From the NCBI RefSeq assembly GCF_003693265.1, contig NZ_RDRE01000005.1, forward strand, positions 1-64,000: a DNA stretch of 64,000 nucleotides, read 5' to 3'. Positions 1-10,217 of the stretch are shown here, piece by piece; the first letter of the stretch is position 1, and each line of letters opens with the position of its first letter. This DNA comes from Corynebacterium gottingense (GTDB lineage Bacteria; Actinomycetota; Actinomycetes; Mycobacteriales; Mycobacteriaceae). The notes beneath the pieces are model-generated. The model worked only from the letters and a program-made list of their open reading frames with translations. It was not told where the DNA came from and did no database searches. The position numbers and the translations under genes were made by a program.

Positions 1-127
<127 letters not shown>

Positions 128-442
128 GTTTCAGCAAGAAACAAAGGCCGTGAAAAGCCCAAACCTAACCAAAAACAAACCAACCCACACCACAACCAAA
201 TGCAGTGCAGGACTGGCAAATCCTCAAATTACCTTCACGTGCCGACCCAACCCGACGGGGCAAAAACAGGCCGACACAACAAAAAAATAGTTACAAAACG
301 CGAATCAAATCACGCACCATAACCAGCAAACACCACCTGCAACTAGAGGTTCACAAGCAGCGCCACCGGCACACACCAACCACACAAAACGTGCAGCCAG
401 CACAACACAGGCACGCAACCAATCCACAAACAAAAGTACATT

Positions 443-468
443 GGCACACTATCGAGTTCTCAAACAAC
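443..468 (-). promoter_or_regulatory. rRNA operon leader element (antitermination/processing type)
   Basis: On the minus strand the leader contains TTTGAGAACTCGATAGTG, which closely resembles the conserved TTTGAGAACTCAATAGTG element found in actinobacterial rRNA leaders. It lies about 320 nt upstream of the 16S gene. The rest of the leader (128-440) is T-rich on the transcribed strand and holds no gene. Confidence 0.7.
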
Positions 469-529
469 ACACGCACATTTACCCACCACCAGGCGAATCA
501 CCCAGTAGCTGTAAAAAGCGACTTTGTCG

Positions 530-559
530 ACACTACATAAACCACGATCCGAAAGTCAA
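530..559 (-). promoter_or_regulatory. Candidate rRNA operon promoter
   Basis: Minus-strand TTGACT (554-559) and TAGTGT (530-535) are separated by 18 bp, a good sigma-A type promoter for the downstream rRNA operon. The -35 box is one arm of an inverted repeat (AGTCAA, 4-nt gap, TTGACT, 554-569). Confidence 0.6.
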
Positions 560-560
560 A

Positions 561-778
561 TCCTTGACTTAAGCCGGACCGAAGTCCATATTTTCTTATG
601 TCGGCCAGCGATCGTTTTCCTGACCGCCATCTCACCAGCTCAACCCCCTTGCGGAGTCTGTCTGGCGGGGCGTTGTCGGTCTCGCTGACTCACATAAAGT
701 TACACACACCCAAACACCAACACAAATCCCCAGCGTATGGGGCCTAAATCGCGCGTTAAAGGTGTCACTTAATCGCGC
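561..778. other. Intergenic spacer between rRNA promoter and murA 3' end
   Basis: No gene is visible. The stretch contains a small imperfect hairpin right after the murA stop (about 750-778, GCGCG-TTAA arms) that may end murA transcription, and a GC-rich section (about 640-700) that could hold further upstream rRNA promoters, which I cannot define. Confidence 0.4.
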
Positions 779-2035
779 TTACGCAAGCGAACGCTCGATC
801 TTGCCACCGAGCTCGTTGATCTGCTCGACAAACTTGGGATATCCGCGGTCAATGTGGTGGACATCGTGCACGGTTGTCTGCCCATCGGCGACCAGGCCAG
901 CGAGCACGAGTCCGGCGCCGGCGCGAATATCGCTGGACCACACGTCAGTGGATGAGAGGTTTTCCACTCCCCTGATCACCACGTGGTGGCCGTCGACATT
1001 GGCGTCGGCACCCAGGCGAAGCATCTCGTCGACAAAGCGGAAGCGGGCCTCGAACACATTCTCCGTGATCACGGTGACGCCCTCGGCGACCGCGCTGATT
1101 GCGATGGCCATGGGTTGCAGATCCGTCGGGAACCCGGGGAACGGCAACGTCTGGTAGTCCACCGCCTTGGGGCGCTGGTCCATGCGGACGCGGAAGCCGT
1201 TTTCGTAGGTTTCCACGTTGGCACCCGCGAGCTTGAGCTTGGACAGCGCAAGGTGCAGGTGGCGCGGGGCAATATCGGTCACAGTGATGTCGCCGCGGGT
1301 GATCGCGGCCGCGTATGCCCAAGTACCCGCCACGATGCGGTCGCCCACCACGGAGTGCTCGGTGGGTCGCAGCTCGTCCACACCGTCAATGGTGATGGTG
1401 GAGGTGCCAGCGCCGCTGATCTTCGCGCCCATGGAGTTCAGCATGTCGCAGAGGTCGACAACCTCGGGCTCGCGCGCGGCATTGTCCAGCACCGTTTGCC
1501 CCTCCGCGAGGACGGACGCGGTGAGGATGTTCTCGGTCGCGCCGACAGACGGGAAGTCCAGACTGATCTTCGCGCCCGTGAGCTTCTCGGCGCGCGCAAC
1601 GACGGCGCCGTGCTCGATGTGCGTCGTAGCCCCCAGCTTCTCCAGGCCGGATTGGTGCATATCCAGCGGTCGCGAACCGATCGCGTCGCCGCCCGGCAGC
1701 GCCACGTATGCCTCATGGCAGCGCGCCACCAACGGCCCGAGCACGGCGACGGAGGCGCGGAACTGGCGTACCGCATCGAAGTCGGCGCGGGGAGAGACGG
1801 TGGCCGGGGTAGTAATGCGGACGGTCGAGCCGTCGATGTCGACGTCACAGCCGAGCCCGATGAGCACGTCGCGCATGAGCGGAACGTCGAGGATTTCGGG
1901 GCAGTTGTGCAGCGTTGTCGTGCCCTCCGCCAGGAGTGCCGCGGCCATCAGCTTCAGCACACTGTTTTTCGCGCCGTCGACCTTGACCACGCCTTCGAGT
2001 CGGTTACCGCCTGTTACAAGAAATCGCTCTTTCAC
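779..2035 (-). CDS. murA: UDP-N-acetylglucosamine 1-carboxyvinyltransferase
   Basis: MurA transfers enolpyruvate from phosphoenolpyruvate to UDP-GlcNAc, the first committed step of peptidoglycan synthesis in the cytoplasm. The 418-residue protein spans the family (EPSP synthase fold), from the N-terminal [14 protein letters not shown] segment (substrate-binding Lys-Asn) to the C-terminal [11 protein letters not shown]. The active-site loop reads [11 protein letters not shown]: the position that is Cys115 in E. coli is Asp, as in mycobacteria, which is known to give fosfomycin insensitivity. I chose the GTG start at 2035 because family members begin at (M/V)KERF and a TACAGT box (2043-2048) lies 7 nt upstream, a leaderless arrangement. 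An in-frame TTG at 2083 would add 16 residues. ramA lies just upstream on the same strand; in C. glutamicum I recall pduO lying between these two genes, and it is absent here. Confidence 0.95.
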   Translation of the reverse strand: MKERFLVTGGNRLEGVVKVDGAKNSVLKLMAAALLAEGTTTLHNCPEILDVPLMRDVLIGLGCDVDIDGSTVRITTPATVSPRADFDAVRQFRASVAVLGPLVARCHEAYVALPGGDAIGSRPLDMHQSGLEKLGATTHIEHGAVVARAEKLTGAKISLDFPSVGATENILTASVLAEGQTVLDNAAREPEVVDLCDMLNSMGAKISGAGTSTITIDGVDELRPTEHSVVGDRIVAGTWAYAAAITRGDITVTDIAPRHLHLALSKLKLAGANVETYENGFRVRMDQRPKAVDYQTLPFPGFPTDLQPMAIAISAVAEGVTVITENVFEARFRFVDEMLRLGADANVDGHHVVIRGVENLSSTDVWSSDIRAGAGLVLAGLVADGQTTVHDVHHIDRGYPKFVEQINELGGKIERSLA

Positions 2036-2089
2036 GGGGCCTACTGTACTCAACTCGGGGTGCGGCGTGGCGTCGATAGGCAAAAAGCG

Positions 2090-2935
2090 TTACGGCAAGG
2101 CACCGATGCGGCGCGCGGCGTTGACCGCCTCGTAGCGGGTGTGCGCGCCGAGTTTGCGCATCACGCTGCGCAGGTAGGACTTGACGGTTTCGGCGCCGAT
2201 GCCCATTTCTTCGGCCGCCTCGACGTTGGTGTGACCGAGCGCGACGCAGGACAGTACGTCCAGCTCGCGGGCCGAGAGCTTGGTCGACTGCTTGACGCGG
2301 ACGGGCGAGACCATTTGGTCACACAGCTGCTCGAGCTCCTTGCGGAGCGCGTCGTCGTCGACCCGGTTGGCCAGCATGCGCAGCTTGGAGTGCGTGGAGC
2401 GGATCTGCTCCCACTCCGCGCCGTTTATCACGCGCCCCACCTTGGCCGTTCCCTTGCCACCGTCGGCATTGCGGAGCGCGGCGTTCACGGCCAGCTCCTG
2501 TTCGAGGGTGCGCGCCGTCATCGCGACCTCCTCGATCACCTTCTCCCCCAACCGCACCGGCGAGTGGACGCCAACATAGAGGACACCGCGAATATCGCGC
2601 AGCACGATGACCGGGACAGCGACAACGGAGTGCAGCCCCTCGTCCTGAATCTGCTTATCGTACTCGTGCGAAATGACCGCCGCACGCGTGTAGTCCGAGA
2701 CGCCAACTGCGCGCCGCGTACTCACCACGCGACCGCCGACGCCGGAGCCGCTGTCCAGCACGAGGTCCTGCAGCGCGGGAGTGCGCAGCCCGATCCACTG
2801 GGTGATCTGCAGCCTGTTGTCCGGCAGCAGCGTGCCGTACATGGCAACGGGGATGCCGGTCGCCGTCTTCAGCGCCGTCAGGGCTGCCCGAATCGCGTCG
2901 TCATCGTCCTTGATCCGCTGTGCGTCCATGGTCAT
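2090..2935 (-). CDS. ramA: LuxR-family global regulator of acetate/carbon metabolism RamA
   Basis: RamA is the corynebacterial master regulator of acetate and central carbon metabolism. The 281-residue protein has an N-terminal GAF-type sensory region (about 15-150, containing TATGIPVAMYG, GVGGRVV and LHSVVAVPVIV) and a C-terminal LuxR helix-turn-helix (about 220-275, LSARELDVLSCVALGHTNVEAAEE onward, ending in RRIGALP). The match to C. glutamicum RamA, from memory, is close over the whole length. An ATG at 2935 is favoured because GGAAGG lies 10 nt upstream; a second ATG at 2929 is possible. It is divergent from cysK. RamA-type G/C-tract motifs lie upstream at 3027-3050, consistent with the negative autoregulation known for this gene. 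Confidence 0.93.
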   Translation of the reverse strand: MTMDAQRIKDDDDAIRAALTALKTATGIPVAMYGTLLPDNRLQITQWIGLRTPALQDLVLDSGSGVGGRVVSTRRAVGVSDYTRAAVISHEYDKQIQDEGLHSVVAVPVIVLRDIRGVLYVGVHSPVRLGEKVIEEVAMTARTLEQELAVNAALRNADGGKGTAKVGRVINGAEWEQIRSTHSKLRMLANRVDDDALRKELEQLCDQMVSPVRVKQSTKLSARELDVLSCVALGHTNVEAAEEMGIGAETVKSYLRSVMRKLGAHTRYEAVNAARRIGALP

Positions 2936-3026
2936 TGCTGTTGAGCCTTCCACCCATCTGAGTGTCCCCACGGGGCCACCCGCGAGTTGAACTTGACGTT
3001 GAATCCCAACCATCATAACGCGACTT

Positions 3027-3050
3027 TGGGGGTAGCCAAAGTTCACCCCT
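3027..3050. promoter_or_regulatory. Candidate RamA operator (autoregulation)
   Basis: TGGGGGT (3027-3033) and ACCCCT (3045-3050) form a tandem pair of the G4-6/C4-5 motifs described for RamA binding. They lie about 95-115 bp upstream of the ramA start. The assignment is inferred from the motif and position only. Confidence 0.45.
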
Positions 3051-3071
3051 CCCGCTGTATTCACACGCGCG

Positions 3072-3130
3072 GGTGTGGTTTTTTGGGGGCGGCGGGCCTT
3101 CGCTTATCGACGCCCCCGCGCCCCCCACAC
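3072..3130. repeat. Nested inverted repeat with a GCTTATCGACGCC motif in it
   Basis: GTGTGG/CCACAC arms flank an inner GGGGGCG/CGCCCCC pair. The dispersed motif GCTTATCGACGCC (3102-3114) overlaps the inner right arm. It lies in the divergent ramA-cysK spacer, just upstream of the McbR-type operator. Confidence 0.5.
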
Positions 3131-3134
3131 CAAA

Positions 3135-3173
3135 TAGACCATTCGGTCTACTGCTGTGAGACTACATAGTCTG
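3135..3173. promoter_or_regulatory. Tandem McbR-type operators in front of cysK
   Basis: TAGAC-N6-GTCTA (3135-3150) is an exact match to the C. glutamicum McbR consensus. A second copy with the same geometry, GAGAC-N6-GTCTG (3158-3173), follows 23 bp downstream. McbR (TetR family, released by S-adenosylhomocysteine) is known to repress cysK and other sulfur genes. A TATAGT -10 box follows at 3185-3190. Confidence 0.75.
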
Positions 3174-3184
3174 TTTTATCCGTG

Positions 3185-3190
3185 TATAGT
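3185..3190 (+). promoter_or_regulatory. cysK -10 box
   Basis: TATAGT lies 46 bp before the cysK ATG and directly downstream of the McbR-type operators. No convincing -35 is visible, as is common in corynebacteria. Confidence 0.5.
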
Positions 3191-3236
3191 TGGCCGCACA
3201 ACGGATTTGGATATGAACAGCAAGGAGCTGATCACC

Positions 3237-4172
3237 ATGGCAAAGATCGCCAACAACGTCCTCGAGCTCATCGGCAACACCCCGCTGGTTGAACTGCACG
3301 GTGTGTCCAAGGATTCCAAGGCCCGCGTGCTGGCCAAGCTGGAGTTCTACAACCCGGCAAACTCGGTGAAGGACCGAATTGGTAAGGCCATCATTGAGGC
3401 CGCTGAGAAGTCAGGCGACCTGAAGCCGGGCGGCACCATCGTCGAGGCAACCTCCGGCAACACCGGTATCGCCCTCGCACTGGCTGGCGCGGCCAAGGGT
3501 TACAAAGTCATCCTGACCATGCCGGAGACCATGTCCATTGAACGCCGCGTGGTCCTGCGCGCGTTCGGCGCAGAGATCGTCCTCACCCCGGGCGCGGCCG
3601 GCATGAAGGGCGCCGTGGAGAAGGCCGACGAGATCGTGGCTAATGATGAAGGCGCGATCCTGGCTCGCCAGTTTGAGAACGAGGCCAACCCGGCCATCCA
3701 CTACGCCACCACCGGCCCGGAGATCTGGAACGACACCGACGGCGAGGTCGACATCCTCGTCGCGGGTGTGGGCACCGGCGGCACCATCTCCGGCGCCGGC
3801 AAGTACCTCAAGGAGCAGAAGCCGGACGTGAAGAACGTGGCCGTCGAGCCCGCTGCGTCCCCGCTGCTGTCCACCGGCGAGGCCGGCCCGCACAAGATCC
3901 AGGGCCTGGGCGCCAACTTCATCCCGGGCACCTTTGACCGTAACCAGATCGATGAGATCATCACCGTCTCCAACGAGGACGCCGTGTCCACCTCCCGCGA
4001 GCTGGCTCGCGAGGACGCCGTCCTCGCCGGCATCTCCGCCGGCGCGAACGTGAAGGCCGCACTCGAGCTGGCCGAGCGCCCGGAGAACGAGGGCAAGACC
4101 ATCGTGGTCATCATCCCGGACTTCGGCGAGCGCTACGTCTCCACCATCCTCTTCGAGGACATCCGCGACTAG
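3237..4172 (+). CDS. cysK: Cysteine synthase A (O-acetylserine sulfhydrylase)
   Basis: CysK makes cysteine from O-acetylserine and sulfide using PLP. The 311-residue protein has the lysine-containing [11 protein letters not shown] motif (PLP Schiff base), the [12 protein letters not shown] substrate-binding loop, and the VGTGGTISG phosphate-binding glycine loop. The start at 3237 has AAGGAG 9 nt upstream and gives the usual family length. It is followed by an intrinsic terminator and then cysE, which makes its substrate, so the two genes form a cysteine pair with separate transcripts. The tandem McbR-type operators upstream indicate repression under sulfur sufficiency. Confidence 0.97.
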   Translation: MAKIANNVLELIGNTPLVELHGVSKDSKARVLAKLEFYNPANSVKDRIGKAIIEAAEKSGDLKPGGTIVEATSGNTGIALALAGAAKGYKVILTMPETMSIERRVVLRAFGAEIVLTPGAAGMKGAVEKADEIVANDEGAILARQFENEANPAIHYATTGPEIWNDTDGEVDILVAGVGTGGTISGAGKYLKEQKPDVKNVAVEPAASPLLSTGEAGPHKIQGLGANFIPGTFDRNQIDEIITVSNEDAVSTSRELAREDAVLAGISAGANVKAALELAERPENEGKTIVVIIPDFGERYVSTILFEDIRD

Positions 4173-4204
4173 CGGAGGCGTTGGCCGCGGACTGCGCGGC
4201 GTCG

Positions 4205-4234
4205 AAAAGCACCACCCCGTGGTGCTTTTTATTT
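4205..4234 (+). terminator. Intrinsic terminator after cysK
   Basis: An AAAAGCACCAC / GTGGTGCTTTTT hairpin with a 2-nt CC loop core is followed by ATTT. Confidence 0.85.
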
Positions 4235-4256
4235 GCGCGGTTGTCCGAAAAGAGTA

Positions 4257-4267
4257 GGTAGACTACC
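4257..4267 (+). promoter_or_regulatory. Possible leaderless cysE promoter with small palindrome
   Basis: GGTAG-A-CTACC (4257-4267) contains a TAGACT -10 box (4259-4264) that lies 7 nt before the cysE ATG, with no Shine-Dalgarno sequence. Confidence 0.4.
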
Positions 4268-4271
4268 CGTC

Positions 4272-4859
4272 ATGCTGAGCGTAATTTCCCGCATGAGAGA
4301 AGACCTGGCCAACGCCAGGGAGCACGACCCCGCAGCGCGCGGCGATCTGGAAAACGCGGTGGTGTATTCCGGGCTGCACGCGATCTGGGTCCACCGCATC
4401 TGCCACTGGATGTGGGAGCGGGAATGGAAGGGCGCGGCGCGCATCCTCGCGCAGGCCAACCGCTTTTTTACCGGGATTGAGATTCACCCGGGCGCGACCA
4501 TTGGCCGCCGATTCTTCATCGATCACGGGATGGGCATTGTCATCGGCGAGACCGCCGAGATCGGCGACGGCGTCATGCTTTACCACGGCGTCACCCTCGG
4601 CGGGCAGGTGCTGACGCAGACCAAGCGGCACCCGACGATTGGAGACAACGTCACCATTGGCGCGGGCGCGAAGGTGCTCGGTCCTGTCACGATCGGGGCG
4701 AACTCGGCCGTCGGCGCGAACGCCGTGGTGACCAAAGACATCCCCGAGAACTCCATTGCCGTGGGCATCCCAGCGAAGGCGCGCGAGCGCAAGGATACGG
4801 AGCTGCGGCGCCTGGTGGACCCGGACAGCTACTTCGACAACGGTCAGTACGTTATCTAG
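4272..4859 (+). CDS. cysE: Serine O-acetyltransferase
   Basis: CysE acetylates serine with acetyl-CoA, giving the O-acetylserine used by CysK next door. The 195-residue protein has an N-terminal helical part (1-60) and a left-handed beta-helix of hexapeptide repeats ([33 protein letters not shown]). Catalytic His residues sit in [12 protein letters not shown] and LYHGVTLGG. It lacks the long N-terminal extension of E. coli CysE, as is usual in actinobacteria. The ATG at 4272 is preferred, giving a leaderless-type start; its 3' end comes within 5 bp of the convergent GNAT gene. Confidence 0.95.
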   Translation: MLSVISRMREDLANAREHDPAARGDLENAVVYSGLHAIWVHRICHWMWEREWKGAARILAQANRFFTGIEIHPGATIGRRFFIDHGMGIVIGETAEIGDGVMLYHGVTLGGQVLTQTKRHPTIGDNVTIGAGAKVLGPVTIGANSAVGANAVVTKDIPENSIAVGIPAKARERKDTELRRLVDPDSYFDNGQYVI

Positions 4860-4864
4860 GGCGC

Positions 4865-5161
4865 TTACTCCACCAGGTCCTTGTACTCCGGGTGCTGCAC
4901 GATGTAGCGGGCGACCGCCGGGCAGGACGGGACAACGCTGAGGTTGTCCCCGCGGGCATCATCAAGCGCGAACTTGATCAGCGGCTTGGACAGGCCCTCG
5001 CCGCGAAACTTCGGGTCCACGACGGTGTGCGGCAACTCGCGCGCAGAGCCGCTGTCCTTGTAGGTGGCAAAACCGGCGAGCTCGCCGTCCACGTGGATCT
5101 CGTACTGACTCTTGTCCTCATTCTTGGACAGTTCCACGTTTGCTTGTGAAGTCTCGGGCAT
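4865..5161 (-). CDS. YjdJ/COG2388-type GNAT-like N-acetyltransferase
   Basis: This is a 98-residue single-domain protein of the small GNAT-like family (COG2388), predicted to bind acetyl-CoA. The core motif VVDPKFRGEGLSKPLI (acetyl-CoA binding loop) is followed by a C-terminal SCPAVARYIVQHPEYKDLV block typical of the family; the Cys in SCP is conserved in many members. The natural substrate is unknown. The ATG at 5161 has AGAAGGAG 7 nt upstream. It converges on cysE with a 5-bp gap and no terminator between them. A homologue follows cysE in C. glutamicum, as I recall. Confidence 0.85.
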   Translation of the reverse strand: MPETSQANVELSKNEDKSQYEIHVDGELAGFATYKDSGSARELPHTVVDPKFRGEGLSKPLIKFALDDARGDNLSVVPSCPAVARYIVQHPEYKDLVE

Positions 5162-5230
5162 GATCGCTCCTTCTGAGAAGTCCGTCAGAGAGTGTTCGCT
5201 CAATCGGTGGCCCAGCCTACCGAAAGCACG

Positions 5231-5257
5231 AAGCCCCTCCACATTGTGGAGGGGCTG
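5231..5257 (-). terminator. Hairpin downstream of tRNA-Phe
   Basis: AGCCCCTCCAC / GTGGAGGGGCT form a strong stem with an ATT loop. It has only a weak T-run, so it may be a terminator or a processing hairpin for the tRNA-Asp/Phe transcript. Confidence 0.6.
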
Positions 5258-5262
5258 GGGTG

Positions 5263-5335
5263 TGGCTAGAGCCAGGATCGAACTGGCGACCCCACACTTT
5301 TCAGGCGTGTGCTCTACCGACTGAGCTATCTAGCC
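5263..5335 (-). tRNA. tRNA-Phe (GAA)
   Basis: A complete cloverleaf is visible on the minus strand: acceptor GGCTAGA/TCTAGCC, D-arm GCTC..GAGC, anticodon loop CTGAAAA (GAA) and T-arm GCCAG-TTCGATC-CTGGC. No CCA is encoded. It lies 21 bp downstream of tRNA-Asp on the same strand. Confidence 0.97.
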
Positions 5336-5356
5336 AGAACTGCTCAGGCAGTTCAG

Positions 5357-5430
5357 CGACCCTGACGGGACTTGAACCCGCGACCTCCGCCGTGACAGGG
5401 CGGCGCGCTAACCAACTGCGCCACAGGGCC
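5357..5430 (-). tRNA. tRNA-Asp (GTC), copy 1
   Basis: The cloverleaf has anticodon loop CTGTCAC (GTC) on a CCGCC/GGCGG stem and T-loop TTCAAGT. Its sequence is identical to the second tRNA-Asp at 19860-19933. Confidence 0.97.
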
Positions 5431-5554
5431 ATTATTGTGTTGTCTGTGCGATTCCCTCAGTGTGTTGCACTGTCGCTCGCACGAGTTGATACATTACACA
5501 GACCCCGTGCGAGCAAGCAAATCGCCTGCGCATACCCCATTTCCGGGCGGCGCG

Positions 5555-5800
5555 CTAGGACTCCTGCATTGCGAGGTACCGCCCGGTCTCGGACCCGGTG
5601 TGCGCATGCTTGTCGACGAGCTCCCGCACCGTTCCCGCAGCCACCACCTTGCCACCAGCAGAGCCGGCGCCTGGGCCGAGGTCGATGACGCATTCGGCAC
5701 GGGAAACCAGGGCCAGGTTGTGATCGACGACGATGGCGTCGTGGGCGTCTGCCGCAGCTACTTGGTGGTTCGCACCGTGGAGTGTGGCCCTCGCAGATGC
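5555..5800 (-). pseudogene. C-terminal remnant of a UvrA-like ABC ATPase
   Basis: Read on the minus strand, an open frame of about 80 codons lies between an in-frame TAA (5801-5803) and TAG (5555-5557). It gives AIVVDHNLALVSRAECVIDL, then GPGAGSAGGKVV, and ends HTGSETGRYLAMQES. This matches the C-terminal end of UvrA-type ATPases (H-loop VIEHNLDVI, then DLGPEGGDGGG, then HTGxYL). Everything upstream (Walker A, signature, Walker B) is missing and there is no plausible start. The left boundary of homology coincides with a GCTTATCGACGCC motif (5799-5811). It sits downstream of hutI and looks like the scar of a lost UvrA-paralogue gene. Confidence 0.75.
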
Positions 5801-5824
5801 TTATCGACGCCCACGCAGCCGCCC

Positions 5825-7015
5825 CTACCCGTACACCTTCTTCCCGGCGACCCAGGTCTGCCAGGTGATCGGCATGCCGGGCCGGTACGCCAGGTTGATG
5901 GCGTTGTCGGCGTCCAGGATGTGCAGGTCCGCTGCCGCGCCCGGCGCGAGCGTGCCCTTCGCGGGGCGGCCCTGCGGGTCCTTGCCTCCGCCGACGTTGT
6001 GGCGCCGCAGCGCCTTCGCGCCGCCGGTGGTGGCTGCCTCGATGGCCTCGTCCAGGGTGAGGCGCTGCTGCAGGACCGCGGTGGTCACGCAGAAGTTCAT
6101 CGAGGACGTGAAGGACGTGCCCGGGTTGAGGTTGGAGGCGATGGCGACGGTGGCGCCGGCGTCGAGAAGCGCTCGGCCCGGCGCGAGCTCCTCGCGCGTA
6201 GACAGGTCGCAAGCGGGCAGCAGCGTGGCGACAGTGTCGGAGCCAGCGAGGAGCTGAATGTCCTCGTCGGAAAGGTAGTTGACGTGGTCGACGCTCGCGG
6301 CGCCCTGCTCCACGGCAAGCTTCACACCGGGGCCCTCGCCGAGCTGGTTGCCGTGGACGCGCACGCCCAGGCCCGCGGCCTTACCGGCCTCGAGGACGCG
6401 GCGGGACTGCGCCTCATCGAACGCGCCGCGCTCGCAGAAGACGTCGATCCACTGCACGTGGTCCTTCACCGCGTCCAGCATCGGGCCGACGACCTGCTCG
6501 AGGTACTCGTCGGCCTCCTCCCCCGGCGGCACGAGGTGGGCGCCGAGGAAGGTGACTTCGTCGACGTGGCGCGAGGCCACGCGCGCGGCCTCCGCCTCGG
6601 ACTCGACGTTGAGACCGTAGCCGGTTTTGGTCTCGAAGGTGGTGGTGCCCAGCGCGTGGGCGGCCGCAACGCGCTCGGCGACCAGCTGGTCCAGGCGCTC
6701 CTCGCCGGCGGAGCGGGTGGCCTCCATGGTCACTGCGATGCCGCCGGCGGCGTAGGACTCGCCGGCCATGCGGGCTTCGAACTCCTCGGCGCGGTTGCCG
6801 TCGAAAACCATGTGGGTGTGCGAGTCCACCCAGCCGGGCAGGACGGCGCGGTTGCCCACGTCCACGGTTTCGGCGTTGCTTGCCTCCGCTGGGGCTTCGG
6901 CGGCTGGGCCGACCCAGGCGACCACGCCATCGTCGATAAGCAATGCGGCGTCTTTGATGGTCCCGAGCTCGGAGACGGTGCGGAGCTCTGAAATTCCGGT
7001 GATAAGGGTGCTCAT
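5825..7015 (-). CDS. hutI: Imidazolonepropionase
   Basis: HutI hydrolyses 4-imidazolone-5-propionate to N-formimidoyl-glutamate, the third step of histidine degradation. It is a 396-residue amidohydrolase-superfamily protein: the metal-binding DSHTHMVF is at about 70-77, ETKTGYGL is a family signature, and HGNQLGEG and DHVNYL carry further metal/substrate residues. The ATG at 7015 has AGAAAGGA 7 nt upstream. It lies 10 bp downstream of hutU on the same strand, forming a hutUI operon. Confidence 0.96.
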   Translation of the reverse strand: MSTLITGISELRTVSELGTIKDAALLIDDGVVAWVGPAAEAPAEASNAETVDVGNRAVLPGWVDSHTHMVFDGNRAEEFEARMAGESYAAGGIAVTMEATRSAGEERLDQLVAERVAAAHALGTTTFETKTGYGLNVESEAEAARVASRHVDEVTFLGAHLVPPGEEADEYLEQVVGPMLDAVKDHVQWIDVFCERGAFDEAQSRRVLEAGKAAGLGVRVHGNQLGEGPGVKLAVEQGAASVDHVNYLSDEDIQLLAGSDTVATLLPACDLSTREELAPGRALLDAGATVAIASNLNPGTSFTSSMNFCVTTAVLQQRLTLDEAIEAATTGGAKALRRHNVGGGKDPQGRPAKGTLAPGAAADLHILDADNAINLAYRPGMPITWQTWVAGKKVYG

Positions 7016-7025
7016 GGGTTCCTTT

Positions 7026-8720
<1,695 letters not shown>

Positions 8721-8804
8721 GGAAATGTCCTTTCGTGTTGTCCAACCGACTTACGCTAATGAGAGTAACGGCCATCACAAGCAGGCGAAAGGGTGATATA
8801 CGGT

Positions 8805-8830
8805 CGGGTGTCTCGCATACGAGACACCCG
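8805..8830. promoter_or_regulatory. Perfect palindrome upstream of hutU, copy 1
   Basis: Arms CGGGTGTCTCG and CGAGACACCCG flank CATA. The core recurs at 10967-10986 in the same locus. It lies 85 bp upstream of the hutU start, so it is a good candidate operator, possibly for the IclR-type HutR. Confidence 0.55.
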
Positions 8831-8855
8831 AGGTAGGGGGCGAGTTTCCGCGACC

Positions 8856-10217
8856 CTAAAGTTCGACGCCCTTTGTTTCCCGCATAAAGAAACCGGTAGC
8901 AACCAGCACCACCGCCATCAACACGAGGTAGTACTGAAACACCTGGGGGCTTCCTTGCTCACCGAGCCATGCGTTGAGATACGGTGCGGTGCCGCCGAAG
9001 ATCGCAGTAGCAAGCGAGAGGGTTGTTGCCACCCCCTTCGCCCTGAATCGGGTTGGAAGCGACTCGGTCCAGATCGCGCCGTTCACCCCGAACAGCAAGG
9101 ACAACGCGAGCAGGGCCATCGTTTGCCCCAGGAACTGGGTGATAAACGTACCGTCGAGGAACCTGTACACCGGGACGGTAATCACCAGGAACAACACGCC
9201 AGAGATAAGCACCATCGGGCGTCGCCCAACCTTGTCGCCAAGGATGCCCATAATCGGGATAGCCAACAGGAAGAGGAACTCCGCGAGCAAACTCGCACCG
9301 AGCGCACTGTTCGCAGATTGTCCATGCACCACTTGCACATGCGTTGGCATGTAGATCGACCACGTATAGAAGAACAGAGATCCCCCCGCGGAGACGAAGA
9401 AAATCGTCGCCAGGCCGCGCCAGTGACTGAAGATCGAATCGCCAACCGTGGACTCCTCGTTCTCAGAACCCGATTCTTGGCCCGCTTCGAACGCTTCCGT
9501 TTCTTGCAGCCCGCGCCGGAGCCACAACGCGTAAAGCCCCAGAATGCCGCCGATAATGAATGGGATTCGCCAGCCCCACGCGGAGACCTGGTCATCCGTC
9601 AAGATGGCGTTGATGATCAACCCCGTCAGCGTCGCCACCATGGTGCCCAGCACCACACTAAACCATGAACTGGATCCGAAGAACGCACGCCGCTCGCGTG
9701 GAGCCCGCTCCACTAGATATGTCACTGCGGTCCCCATCTCGCCACCGTGAGCGAGGCCCTGCACCAGTCGGGCGGTGACCAGAATGATCGATGCCAGAAT
9801 CCCGACCGAATCGAACGTCGGCGAAAAGCCAATGACCAGCGAGCCCCCCGCCGTGATCATCATCGCCACCACAAGGGATTGCTTACGCCCAACCTTGTCG
9901 GCGTATGCACCGAAGATGTACCCGCCGACCGGGCGCGCCACAAAGCCGACGGCAAAGACAGCGAGCGTGCTCAGCAACGCCGACGTGGGGTTGTCGTGAT
10001 TAAAGAACTGCAGCGCAAAATATGGGGCGAAGATGGTGTAGATATTCCAGTCGTACCACTCGAGCACGTTGCCAAAATTTGCCACCACCATGTCGCGGAC
10101 ACGCTTACTCAGCGACCCGTCTGCCGCGTCTTCCCGCTCCGAGCGCGGGCCGTACGACGTCGCGCTACCAGGCCGGATAAGCGGTTCCCCCGGACGTCCC
10201 GTGGAGGGCTGCGTCAT
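8856..10217 (-). CDS. MHS-family (MFS) proton symporter, candidate hut-linked transporter
   Basis: This is a 453-residue 12-helix transporter of the metabolite:H+ symporter branch of the major facilitator superfamily (ProP/shikimate-like). Diagnostic features are NFGNVLEWYDW at the start of helix 1, RPVGGYIFGAYADKVGRK in the loop 2-3 signature, and ERAPRERRAFFGS between helices 4 and 5. The substrate cannot be read from sequence; position in the hut locus suggests histidine, urocanate or a related acid. Its start overlaps the stop of the upstream flavin reductase-like gene by 4 bp (ATGA type), so they are translationally coupled. The first 35 residues are a cytoplasmic, probably disordered tail. 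Confidence 0.88.
   Translation of the reverse strand: MTQPSTGRPGEPLIRPGSATSYGPRSEREDAADGSLSKRVRDMVVANFGNVLEWYDWNIYTIFAPYFALQFFNHDNPTSALLSTLAVFAVGFVARPVGGYIFGAYADKVGRKQSLVVAMMITAGGSLVIGFSPTFDSVGILASIILVTARLVQGLAHGGEMGTAVTYLVERAPRERRAFFGSSSWFSVVLGTMVATLTGLIINAILTDDQVSAWGWRIPFIIGGILGLYALWLRRGLQETEAFEAGQESGSENEESTVGDSIFSHWRGLATIFFVSAGGSLFFYTWSIYMPTHVQVVHGQSANSALGASLLAEFLFLLAIPIMGILGDKVGRRPMVLISGVLFLVITVPVYRFLDGTFITQFLGQTMALLALSLLFGVNGAIWTESLPTRFRAKGVATTLSLATAIFGGTAPYLNAWLGEQGSPQVFQYYLVLMAVVLVATGFFMRETKGVEL

Noticed and set aside
983-2944. A 653-codon frame antisense to murA and ramA
   Set aside because: Both opposite-strand genes are well supported; the antisense product has no recognisable motif and spans a gene boundary.
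5457-6212. A 251-codon minus-strand frame overlapping the hutI 3' end
   Set aside because: It is out of frame with both hutI and the UvrA-like remnant and has arginine-rich shadow composition.
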